This document shows, piece by piece, positions 1 to 6,287 of a stretch of DNA of 6,632 nucleotides; the first letter of the stretch is position 1; the number at the start of each line of letters is the position of its first letter. The notes beneath the pieces were generated by a model. That model was not told the DNA's origin, made no database searches, and saw only the letters and a program-made list of their open reading frames with translations. Made by a program: the position numbers and the translations under genes. The stretch is taken from positions 1-6,632 of the forward strand of contig CAJPSG010000063.1 of NCBI GenBank assembly GCA_905373195.1, read 5' to 3'. The DNA is from Kingella oralis. GTDB lineage: Bacteria; Pseudomonadota; Gammaproteobacteria; Burkholderiales; Neisseriaceae.

Positions 1-1
1 C

Positions 2-756
2 GACTATATCATTAAAGCAACAGGGAAATGTGATCCTTCTAAGAGCAAAACGGTAACGGTGAAGATTGCAGAAGCAAAAAAACCTGTAAAACCCACACCA
101 GAAAATTCCAAATCCTACAAACGGACGCTGGCATTTCCAATTGATCAGTTTCTACGCGAGCTAAAAGCAGCAATGATTGAGTATGGTATTAAAGAGAAGA
201 ATGACGTAGCAGGTTTTCTTGTGAATGTTGAACATGAAACCCAAGAATTAGCCTATATGGAAGAAAATCCAAATCATTCGTTGAAACGATGGCGAGAAAT
301 GGTTAGACAAAGCAATATTCAAGCATGGCTTGCTCAGCACCCTGACCCAAAAGAAGCTCAGGCAGCTTTTGATAAATTATCTTGGGAAGATAAACTCAAT
401 ATTATGTATAACCATAAAAATGGGAATATGGAAAAAGGAGATGGTTGGAAATATAGAGGCATGGGTGGAATACATCTAACAGGAAAAGGAAACTATCAAG
501 AATTTTCTAAGTATATTAAGCGACCCGATATATTGTAAACAACCCTGAATTAGTTGCCAAAGATCCTAAATTAGCAGCACAAGCAGCAGCATGGTTTTGG
601 AAAAAACATAAAAATGGTGCAGCAAGCAAAGCAGCTTTAAAAGGAGACTTTAAAGGTGCAAGAAATGTAGTCAATAATGGGGATGCCGTCCCAAAAGTAG
701 TAAGACTTTCTCAACTTTACCTTAATGGAAAAGGAAAAATTGTTTTGCCTAAATAG
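2..756 (+). pseudogene. GH19-type lysozyme/chitinase domain protein, 5' partial and frameshifted
   Basis: The frame is open from base 2 with no stop, so the true start lies outside the window; the GTG at 59 is only an internal codon. Residues before about base 110 (ending KTVTVKIAEAKKPVKP) look like the end of an upstream domain plus a Lys/Pro linker. The rest resembles glycoside hydrolase family 19 enzymes, which cut beta-1,4 bonds in chitin or peptidoglycan: a helix with His-Glu-Thr at 233-241 (Glu at 236-238 in the place of the catalytic acid), then GDGWKYRGMGGIHLTGKGNY from 437. The frame stops at TAA 536-538. The expected continuation (IVNNPELVAKDP...AAWFWKKH...) runs in another frame from about 529 to TAG 754-756. 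GATATATTG, where GATATTG would restore the frame, suggests a 2-base AT gain, or else a 1-base loss. The upstream linker suggests a modular secreted toxin, lysin or effector; which one cannot be decided here. Confidence 0.75.
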
Positions 757-774
757 ATAAGTAATAAGTATTTT

Positions 775-809
775 GGCAAGATAGAGTTTATTTCTCCATC
801 TTGCCTTTT
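775..809 (+). terminator. Intrinsic terminator after the GH19 gene
   Basis: GGCAAGAT at 775-782 pairs with ATCTTGCC at 798-805. After one mismatch, GAG 784-786 pairs with CTC 794-796, closing a 7-base loop. TTTT follows at 806-809. The hairpin begins 18 bases after the GH19 stop. The short T-run suggests partial termination, so some transcription could continue into the gene at 834. Confidence 0.7.
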
Positions 810-821
810 AAACAAGAATAT

Positions 822-827
822 AGAGAG
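822..827 (+). promoter_or_regulatory. Ribosome binding site for the gene at 834
   Basis: AGAGAG lies 6 bases before ATG 834. It decides the start: the upstream in-frame TTG at 801 lies inside the terminator stem, and using it would bury the signal peptide. Confidence 0.55.
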
Positions 828-833
828 CTCAAA

Positions 834-1358
834 ATGAAACGCTTAATCACTTTATTTCTATGTGGATGCGTAATCCCAACCTATGCAGCTGCTAAGAAAC
901 GTTATCCTGACAATGTCGTTTTTTCATGTAAAACAACCAATAATAAGCAGATTTTGATTACAAAAAATGGTAACAACTTCACTTATTGGTTCGGTAAAAA
1001 TAATATTCCTGAAATGACAGTTACAAGATCACGAGAACAGTTACTAGCTGAACAAAAACGAGCAGTGTTTATTTATGGGTGGATGTATGATTTAAATATT
1101 CGCTCATTTTTTAGGAACGGTAATTATGTTTACTCTGTTTATGAAAATCACAATCCGAGTATATATCTAAGCCTTCCAGATGATGTAAAGGGAGATGAAT
1201 ACACAGACTACACAGGTAGTGGTGTTGAAGTTTTTGAAATTATTAATGATATTAAAGATTCCAATAATAGAGAAAATTTTAAATGGCGTTCTGTGGATAT
1301 TTTATGCAAAGGTAGACCAATCATTTCCAAGTGGGATAACGGATTTCCTGAAAGTTAA
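834..1358 (+). CDS. Small exported protein of unknown function, possible immunity protein
   Basis: The product is 174 aa. Residues 1-20 form a signal peptide: MKR, a hydrophobic core LITLFLCGCVI, then PTYAAA, with signal peptidase I cleavage near residue 19 or 20. LCGC is a poor lipobox, so a soluble periplasmic protein is more likely than a lipoprotein. The mature part has two cysteines near its ends (Cys32 in VVFSCKTTNNKQ and Cys158 in DILCKGRP), a pair that could form a disulfide. The middle is rich in aromatic residues and alternates like beta-strands. I do not recognise a named family with certainty. An exported protein of this size directly after a peptidoglycan-hydrolase gene, and 9 bases before an LprI-like relic, is the arrangement expected of a periplasmic immunity protein or hydrolase inhibitor; that role is inferred from position. 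The gene is AT-rich, unlike gyrA. Confidence 0.8.
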   Translation: MKRLITLFLCGCVIPTYAAAKKRYPDNVVFSCKTTNNKQILITKNGNNFTYWFGKNNIPEMTVTRSREQLLAEQKRAVFIYGWMYDLNIRSFFRNGNYVYSVYENHNPSIYLSLPDDVKGDEYTDYTGSGVEVFEIINDIKDSNNRENFKWRSVDILCKGRPIISKWDNGFPES

Positions 1359-1367
1359 ATTTCAAAT

Positions 1368-1747
1368 ATGAAACCCATTCTTCCCTTGTTACTCGCCCTA
1401 TTCTCCCTAACCGCTCATGCCCCCCTTGTGCTGCCTTTCCTGAGCCTAGCTTTCAGCAAGCCAAATGCGCCTTTCATTATCACGAGCAGATGGCACACAA
1501 ACTGACGTTTACTCGTCAGCAAGTATGGTCGAAATTGCATGAAATGCCAAATAATTAGCAGAAGCATTTTATGCAGTCTCAACGGCTATGGGAAAAATGA
1601 ACTAATTTTGACTGTGAGCCAGCAGATACGCATTTCACATCATCTCATGTTCCTGTGGATATTGCGTTTTGCAAAGCAAGGTATATGAAACAGCGTGAAG
1701 AGTATCTGCGAGAGCTGTATCAAGCGCCTTATCCTGCGGTATCGTAA
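1368..1747 (+). pseudogene. Decayed LprI/DUF1311-like exported protein gene
   Basis: ATG 1368 starts a signal peptide (MKPILPLLLALFSLTAHA) and lies 9 bases after the previous stop. At a C6 run (1420-1425) the frame must change: the original frame closes after about 45 codons, while the frame from 1421 reads PPCAAFPEPSFQQAKCAF, a helical segment, QSQRLWEK, then a C-terminal stretch ending KQREEYLRELYQAPYPAVS before TAA 1745-1747. That frame also holds TAG 1556-1558 and TGA 1598-1600. The cysteine pattern, the Gln-Arg-x-Trp segment followed by Cys, and the final helix resemble LprI/DUF1311 proteins, some of which inhibit lysozyme. With one frameshift and two nonsense codons it cannot make a full protein. 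The family call rests on motif memory, so it is moderate. Confidence 0.6.
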
Positions 1748-1759
1748 CGTTAATAAATC

Positions 1760-1792
1760 AAGCGATTGCCATCTCACAGTAATCGCTTTTTT
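1760..1792 (+). terminator. Intrinsic terminator at the end of the AT-rich region
   Basis: AAGCGATT 1760-1767 pairs with AATCGCTT 1781-1788, extended inward by G1768-T1780 and C1769-G1779. The Ts at 1787-1792 form the U-run. It lies 12 bases after the relic gene and separates it from gyrA. Confidence 0.75.
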
Positions 1793-1798
1793 GCGCTT

Positions 1799-1810
1799 TT
1801 CAGGCAGCCT
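1799..1810 (-). repeat. DNA uptake sequence, sim dialect
   Basis: The minus strand reads AGGCTGCCTGAA, an exact match to the published AG-simDUS dialect. It lies between the terminator and the gyrA promoter and is the first complete DUS in the window. DUS are bound by the minor pilin ComP during natural transformation in Neisseriaceae. Confidence 0.75.
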
Positions 1811-1825
1811 AACCCCCGCATTTCA

Positions 1826-1834
1826 TGGTAAAAT
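1826..1834 (+). promoter_or_regulatory. Putative extended -10 promoter of gyrA
   Basis: TGGTAAAAT is an extended -10 element (TGnTAAAAT, five of six to TATAAT). No -35 box is visible at 16-18 bases upstream. Transcription would begin near 1841, giving a leader of about 27 bases. Confidence 0.5.
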
Positions 1835-1867
1835 TACCCCCTTTTTTGACCCCATCAAAACCCTCAC

Positions 1868-4609
1868 ATGACCCACTCAAACGACCATCAATTCGCCAAA
1901 GAAACCATCGCCGTCAGCCTAGAAGACGAAATGAAAAAATCCTATTTGGATTACGCCATGTCCGTGATTGTCGGGCGTGCGCTGCCCGATGTGCGCGACG
2001 GCTTGAAGCCCGTGCACCGCCGCGTGCTGTTTGCCATGCACGAGCTGAAAAACAACTGGAACAGCGCGTATAAAAAATCCGCCCGCGTGGTCGGCGATGT
2101 AATCGGTAAATACCACCCGCATGGCGATTCCGCCGTGTATCAAACCATCGTGCGCATGGCGCAACCCTTTTCGCTACGCTATATGCTGGTGGATGGGCAA
2201 GGCAACTTCGGCTCAGTAGATGGCGATGCCGCCGCCGCCATGCGTTACACCGAAATCCGCATGGCAAAAATCGCCCACGAAATGCTCGCCGATATAGAAG
2301 AAGAAACCGTTAATTTCGGCGACAACTACGACGGCAGCGAGCAAGAACCGCTGGTGCTGCCCACCCGCTTTCCCGCGCTGCTGGTAAACGGTTCGGAAGG
2401 CATCGCCGTGGGCATGGCAACCAACATCCCGCCGCACAATCTCAGCGACACCATTTCAGCCTGCCTACACTTGCTGCACCAACCCGAAGCCGACATCAAC
2501 GAATTAATAGACATCATCAAAGCCCCCGATTTCCCCACAGGCGCAACCATCTACGGCTTAACAGGCGTGCGTGCAGGTTATCAAACAGGGCGCGGGCGCG
2601 TGGTGATGCGCGCCAAAACGCATCTTGAACCGATTGGCAAAGGCGGCGAGCGAGAAGCGATTATCGTGGATGAAATCCCGTATCAAGTAAACAAAGCCAA
2701 GCTGGTGGAAAAAATTGGCGAGCTGGTGCGCGAAAAAACCATTGAAGGCATCGCCGAGCTGCGCGACGAATCGGATAAAGACGGCACGCGCATCGTGATT
2801 GAGCTTAAACGCAACGAAAACGCCGAAGTCATCCTGAATCAACTCTACAAACTCACCCAGCTGCAAGACACCTTTGGCATCAACATGGTTGCGCTGGTGG
2901 ATGGGCAGCCGCGCCTGCTTAATCTGAAACAGATTTTGAGCGAATTTCTGCGCCACCGCCGCGAAGTGGTAACGCGCCGCACGCTGTTTCGCCTGAAAAA
3001 AGCCCGCGCCGAAGGGCATATCGCCGAGGGCAAAGCCGTTGCGCTGTCTAATATTGACGAAATGATTGCGCTGATTAAGGCTTCGTCTGATGTGGAAGCC
3101 GCGCGCGAAGCCTTGTTAGGCCGCGCTTGGCAATCCAGCTTGGTAAGCGAAATGCTCGGCCGCAGCGATTTGGATTTAACCCAAGCCCGCCCCGAATGGC
3201 TGCCTGAAAACCGTGGGCTAAAAGCCGATGGTTATTGGCTGTCCGACGAGCAAGCCCGCGCCATTTTGCGCATGAGCCTGCGCAACCTAACCGGGCTGGA
3301 CCAAGACGAAATCGTTAAAGAATACAAAGCATTGATGGCGATTATTGTGGATTTGTTAGACATTTTGGCAAAACCCGAACGCGTGCGCCAAATTATTGAA
3401 GACGAATTGGTGGAAATGAAAAGCCAGTTTGGCGACGAGCGGCGCAGCGAAATCAACGCCTTTGGCGGTGGCGACATTGCCGATGAAGATTTAATCCCAC
3501 CGCGCGACATGGTGGTAACGCTCACCCACGGCGGCTACATCAAAACCCAGCCCACCAGCGACTACCAAGCGCAACGGCGCGGCGGGCGTGGTAAACAAGC
3601 CGCCGCCACCAAAGATGAAGACTTTATTGAAACGCTCTTCATCGCCAACACGCACGATTATCTGATGTGCTTCACCAACCTCGGCCGCTGCCATTGGATT
3701 AAGGTATACCGCCTGCCCGAGGGCGGGCGCAATTCGCGCGGCCGCCCGATTAGCAATGTGATTCAGCTCGACGAAAACGAAAAAGTTTCCGCCATTTTGC
3801 CCGTGCGCGAGTTCCCCGAAAACGAATATGTGTTCTTCGCCACCGCGCTGGGCATGGTGAAAAAAGTGCAGCTTTCTGCGTTTAAGAATGTGAGCAGCAA
3901 AGGCATCAAAGCCATTGCGCTCAAAGAAGGCGACAGCTTGATTGGCGCGGTAAAAACCAGCGGCGCAGACGACATTATGCTGTTCTCCAACCTCGGCAAA
4001 GCCTTGCGCTTTAACGAATATTGGGCAGGCAAAGCCGATGCCGCAGACGATGATGCTGAGTTAGACAACGAAATGCAGCCTGAAAACGATGATGCCGACA
4101 GCGAAACCGCCGCGCCCAAATCGGGCAACGGCGTGCGCCCCAGCGGACGCGGTTCGGGTGGCTTGCGCGGGATGCGGCTGCCTGAAAACGGGCGCATCGT
4201 GAGCCTGCTGGTGGCGCAGGAAAACTGCGGCTTGCAAGTTTTAACCGCCACCGCCAACGGCTACGGCAAACGCACGCCGATTGACGACTATCCGCGCAAG
4301 GGCAAAGGCGGGCAGGGCAACATCGCCATCAACACAGGCGAGCGCAATGGCGATTTGGTCGCCGCCACGCTGGTGTCGCCCAACGACGATTTGATGCTGA
4401 TTACATCGGGCGGCGTGCTGATTCGCACCAAAGTGGAGCAAGTGCGCGAAACAGGGCGCACCGCTGCGGGCGTGAAGCTGATTAACCTAGACGAAGGCAC
4501 CACACTGGTGAGCATTGAGCCTGTGGCGGAAAGCGATGAGGTGGATGAAGCCGATGCGGTTGCCGTTGAGCAGGGCAGCAGCAGCGGGGATGGCAACGCT
4601 GAGGCGTAG
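1868..4609 (+). CDS. gyrA: DNA gyrase subunit A
   Basis: The product is 913 aa, the DNA-cutting and wrapping subunit of gyrase, which with GyrB introduces ATP-driven negative supercoils. The cleavage-joining domain covers roughly residues 30-530. Arg126-Tyr127 sits in [13 protein letters not shown] (Tyr codon 2246-2248), matching E. coli Tyr122. The quinolone-resistance region reads [13 protein letters not shown]: Ser88 equals E. coli Ser83, but Gln92 stands where E. coli has Asp87. A GyrA box QRRGGRG at 569-575 opens the beta-pinwheel domain. An Asp/Glu-rich insert at about 720-755, also seen in Neisseria GyrA, helps explain the length over E. coli (875 aa). The ATG gives a Neisseria-like N-terminus (…VSLEDEM…) and no other in-frame start is close. 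No Shine-Dalgarno is evident in the leader. Codon use is GC-rich, unlike the genes to its left. The gene appears intact and monocistronic. Confidence 0.98.
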   Translation: MTHSNDHQFAKETIAVSLEDEMKKSYLDYAMSVIVGRALPDVRDGLKPVHRRVLFAMHELKNNWNSAYKKSARVVGDVIGKYHPHGDSAVYQTIVRMAQPFSLRYMLVDGQGNFGSVDGDAAAAMRYTEIRMAKIAHEMLADIEEETVNFGDNYDGSEQEPLVLPTRFPALLVNGSEGIAVGMATNIPPHNLSDTISACLHLLHQPEADINELIDIIKAPDFPTGATIYGLTGVRAGYQTGRGRVVMRAKTHLEPIGKGGEREAIIVDEIPYQVNKAKLVEKIGELVREKTIEGIAELRDESDKDGTRIVIELKRNENAEVILNQLYKLTQLQDTFGINMVALVDGQPRLLNLKQILSEFLRHRREVVTRRTLFRLKKARAEGHIAEGKAVALSNIDEMIALIKASSDVEAAREALLGRAWQSSLVSEMLGRSDLDLTQARPEWLPENRGLKADGYWLSDEQARAILRMSLRNLTGLDQDEIVKEYKALMAIIVDLLDILAKPERVRQIIEDELVEMKSQFGDERRSEINAFGGGDIADEDLIPPRDMVVTLTHGGYIKTQPTSDYQAQRRGGRGKQAAATKDEDFIETLFIANTHDYLMCFTNLGRCHWIKVYRLPEGGRNSRGRPISNVIQLDENEKVSAILPVREFPENEYVFFATALGMVKKVQLSAFKNVSSKGIKAIALKEGDSLIGAVKTSGADDIMLFSNLGKALRFNEYWAGKADAADDDAELDNEMQPENDDADSETAAPKSGNGVRPSGRGSGGLRGMRLPENGRIVSLLVAQENCGLQVLTATANGYGKRTPIDDYPRKGKGGQGNIAINTGERNGDLVAATLVSPNDDLMLITSGGVLIRTKVEQVRETGRTAAGVKLINLDEGTTLVSIEPVAESDEVDEADAVAVEQGSSSGDGNAEA

Positions 4610-4626
4610 CAGCCACGCGAAGTAAG

Positions 4627-4638
4627 AGGCAGCCTGAA
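4627..4638 (+). repeat. DNA uptake sequence, king dialect
   Basis: AGGCAGCCTGAA is an exact match to AG-kingDUS. It forms most of the left arm of the gyrA terminator, the usual position for DUS in this family. Confidence 0.8.
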
Positions 4639-4670
4639 ACGTAGCAATGGCGTTTCAGGCTGTATTATTG
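4630..4670 (+). terminator. gyrA terminator built on an inverted DUS pair
   Basis: CAGCCTGAAACG 4630-4641 pairs perfectly with CGTTTCAGGCTG 4651-4662 around a 9-base loop. The downstream tract TATTATTG is only moderately T-rich. It starts 21 bases after the gyrA stop. Confidence 0.75.
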
Positions 4671-4703
4671 GTAAAGGGAATGTATTATGTGCCCCATATT
4701 GGA

Positions 4704-4740
4704 AGGTCGTCCGAAAGAGATTGGATTTTTCAGACAACCT
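4704..4740. repeat. Degenerate inverted pair of muc-type DUS
   Basis: AGGTCGTCCGAA at 4704-4715 and TTCAGACAACCT at 4729-4740 (reverse complement AGGTTGTCTGAA) each differ by one base from AG-mucDUS, AGGTCGTCTGAA. Read from the minus strand both mismatches become G-U wobbles; read from the plus strand they are C-A mismatches. It may be a decayed terminator. No gene ends immediately beside it. Confidence 0.55.
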
Positions 4741-4826
4741 TTTGCGTTTCAAACAGGCTAACGGGAAGGGCGGCGTGAAAGTAGGCTCGATTTTTGTTAC
4801 AGTTATCCTTTTTAAAACAACAGAAT

Positions 4827-4832
4827 AGGAGA
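4827..4832 (+). promoter_or_regulatory. Ribosome binding site for the chimeric MFS gene
   Basis: AGGAGA lies 6 bases before ATG 4839. It fixes this start over the in-frame TTG at 4794, which would add 15 residues with no membrane-protein character. Confidence 0.8.
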
Positions 4833-4838
4833 AAAACC

Positions 4839-5375
4839 ATGCAACAGGAGACCAACGACCTGCGGCTGGTGGCGGCGATTATCGCCACGGGGCTGATGTC
4901 TTTGTCGGGGGTGGTGAGCGAAACGGCGATGAACGTTACTTTTCCTTCGCTGATGACGGCGTTCGGGATAAGCACTTCCACGGTGCAGTGGCTGACCACG
5001 GGCTATCTGCTCGCGCTCGCGCTGGTGGTGCCGCTGTCGTCCTACCTCAAACAGCGGTTTTCTCTGCGCGGCTTGTTTTTAACCGCCAACCTGCTGTTTT
5101 TCGCCGCCACCGTATTGTGCGCGCTCGCGCCGCATTTTGCCGTGTTGTTGGTCGGGCGGCTGATGCAGGGCGCAGCGGCGGGCATTGCACTGCCGCTGAT
5201 GAAAGCAGAATTTGCCGCGAAAAATCCGCAAATTGTGGCCGCACTGAACCGATTGGCCGGCAAAATCAGCGAAGCGGAAATGAGCGAGATGAACTACCGC
5301 GTGAAAGTGCAAGGCGAAAGCGCGGAACACGTGGCTCGGGATTATTTGGAGAAAAACGGATTGCTAGGAAAGTAA
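4839..5375 (+). CDS. Chimeric ORF: N-terminus of a DHA2-type MFS efflux protein fused to the C-terminus of an osmoprotectant-binding protein
   Basis: The product is 178 aa. Residues 1-121 match the first four helices of a drug:H+ antiporter of the EmrB/QacA type: helix 1 ending ETAMNVTFP (the usual LDxTxxNVALP position), helix 2 with QWLTTGYLL, a short loop with KQRFSLRG, helix 3, and helix 4 with GRLMQGAAAG. Such proteins normally have 12-14 helices and over 400 residues. From about Lys122 the sequence changes abruptly to a soluble helical tail (ALNRLAGKISEAEMSEMNY, then VARDYLEKNGLL), which resembles the C-terminus of OpuBC/OsmX-type glycine betaine/choline-binding proteins. The likely cause is a deletion that joined two genes in frame at about 5201. 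By topology the tail would lie in the cytoplasm, where a binding lobe has no role. The ribosome site and frame are intact, so a product may be made, but transport by it is unlikely. Confidence 0.8.
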   Translation: MQQETNDLRLVAAIIATGLMSLSGVVSETAMNVTFPSLMTAFGISTSTVQWLTTGYLLALALVVPLSSYLKQRFSLRGLFLTANLLFFAATVLCALAPHFAVLLVGRLMQGAAAGIALPLMKAEFAAKNPQIVAALNRLAGKISEAEMSEMNYRVKVQGESAEHVARDYLEKNGLLGK

Positions 5376-5403
5376 AATGGCAGTAAGCTACCTGAAACCC
5401 AAA

Positions 5404-5415
5404 AAGCAGCCTGCA
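5404..5415 (+). repeat. DNA uptake sequence, king3 dialect (with an eik-like DUS beside it)
   Basis: AAGCAGCCTGCA is an exact match to AG-king3DUS. Eight bases upstream, AAGCTACCTGAA at 5385-5396 differs by one base from AG-eikDUS (AGGCTACCTGAA). Both lie between the chimeric gene and the lipoprotein gene. Confidence 0.7.
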
Positions 5416-5443
5416 CACCAAAACCCTTCATCAACCACCCTTA

Positions 5444-5448
5444 AAGGA
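5444..5448 (+). promoter_or_regulatory. Ribosome binding site for the lipoprotein gene
   Basis: AAGGA lies 6 bases before ATG 5455 and selects that start over ATG 5377. The latter would read through the DUS and place 26 residues before the lipoprotein signal peptide. Confidence 0.75.
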
Positions 5449-5454
5449 TATACC

Positions 5455-6111
5455 ATGAAACAATACCTCCTCCCCATCATTGCCGCCCTGCTGTTGGGTG
5501 CATGCACGGTAGACACCTTCACCGGCATCAAATCGCGCCAAGAAAACATACTGGGGTTCTACGGTGAGAAGGCGGGCACGGGCAACAGCACCAAACCGCA
5601 GATGTATATCATCACCGACAAAAATGAATACCGCATCACCCTGCCACCTATTTTCCAAGCGGTGCAGCAGGCGGGTATTTTCAAAGATGCCGTCCATTAC
5701 CGTCTTAATATGTGGCACTATAGTGAAAAACACGTTGAACTTGAGGCCTATTACCCGTACAGCCAAAGTCGTGAAGACAGCCTGCTGGCATTCCGAAAAC
5801 AATTGGAAGCACGAAACATTACCGACTCTTATACACGGCAGTATTTCAATGTGTATAAAACGGACAGCGGCAAGTTTATCCGCCTCTCGGTTGAGGCAAA
5901 CACCAACTGGCAGCAGGTGAAGCTGGAAAACCGCGAAGCGCTGCTGGCGCAATACCGGCGTGCCGAACCCATCAGATTGGGGATTTATGAAAATGGCCGC
6001 ACGCAGCGTTCGGTCAAACCGCTGGATGGCAGCTCAATCGGCATGTTGCTGTTAAGCCCGATATTGGTTCCCGTCATCCTCTTCACCGGTGGATTCAAGC
6101 CGGTGCGATAA
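5455..6111 (+). CDS. Uncharacterised lipoprotein with a hydrophobic C-terminal segment
   Basis: The product is 218 aa. MKQYLLPIIAALLLGAC is a lipoprotein signal peptide with lipobox LGAC, so processing by signal peptidase II would leave lipidated Cys17 as the new N-terminus. The body (about 45-175) is mixed: YIITDKNEYRITLPP suggests beta-strands, followed by a long charged region with helical stretches. Residues about 194-213 (SIGMLLLSPILVPVILFTGG) are hydrophobic enough to span or dip into a membrane, which is unusual in a lipoprotein. I recognise no family. The gene starts 79 bases after the chimeric ORF, with DUS words between them, so it is probably a separate unit; no convincing promoter is visible. 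Base composition is moderate, closer to gyrA than to the left region. Confidence 0.85.
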   Translation: MKQYLLPIIAALLLGACTVDTFTGIKSRQENILGFYGEKAGTGNSTKPQMYIITDKNEYRITLPPIFQAVQQAGIFKDAVHYRLNMWHYSEKHVELEAYYPYSQSREDSLLAFRKQLEARNITDSYTRQYFNVYKTDSGKFIRLSVEANTNWQQVKLENREALLAQYRRAEPIRLGIYENGRTQRSVKPLDGSSIGMLLLSPILVPVILFTGGFKPVR

Positions 6112-6118
6112 GCGCCTA

Positions 6119-6150
6119 ACCCGGCCGCAACCGGGTGCAGGCTGCTTTTT
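6119..6150 (+). terminator. Possible terminator of the lipoprotein gene
   Basis: ACCCGG 6119-6124 pairs with CCGGGT 6131-6136 around a 6-base loop. TTTTT follows at 6146-6150, but nine bases separate stem and T-run, so the structure is imperfect. Confidence 0.4.
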
Positions 6151-6232
6151 GAGCTGATGGGAATATCATTGCTTAAAGGGCATCGGCAACGCTGTACCAG
6201 ATTGAATTTAATTATAAAAAGCAGCCTGCACC
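6134..6232. repeat. 99-bp segment bounded by a 17-bp perfect inverted repeat carrying king3 DUS
   Basis: The arm at 6134-6150 is the exact reverse complement of that at 6216-6232. Each contains an exact AG-king3DUS (minus strand 6136-6147, plus strand 6219-6230). The 65-base interior has no ORF that I can support. The right arm can also pair locally: GCAGCCTG 6221-6228 with CAGGCTGT 6252-6259. It may be two independent terminator/DUS sites or one element. Confidence 0.65.
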
Positions 6233-6287
6233 TAAAACAAAGAACCTTTTTCAGGCTGTCCGAACCATAACACAAAGAAAACCCACC

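Noticed and set aside
59..538. A complete 159-aa gene starting at GTG 59
   Set aside because: The frame is open to base 2 and reads as protein before 59. The stop at 536 is caused by a frameshift.
520..540. Programmed frameshifting in the GH19 gene
   Set aside because: No slippery heptamer or stimulatory hairpin is visible; an AT gain explains the break more simply.
773..778. TTGGCA as a -35 box for the gene at 834
   Set aside because: No -10 box lies 16-18 bases downstream, and the bases are part of the terminator stem.
1420..1425. Phase-variable C-tract in the LprI-like gene
   Set aside because: Changing the tract length would still leave two nonsense codons, so it cannot act as a switch now.
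1914..4441. Several long open frames antisense to gyrA, some over 150 codons
   Set aside because: They are GC-rich codon-phase shadows of gyrA with no ribosome sites or domain-like sequence.
4794..4838. TTG start at 4794 for the chimeric MFS gene
   Set aside because: A strong ribosome site stands right before ATG 4839, and the extra residues look non-coding.
5377..5454. ATG 5377 as the start of the lipoprotein
   Set aside because: It would translate DUS repeats and bury the lipoprotein signal peptide; a good ribosome site precedes 5455.
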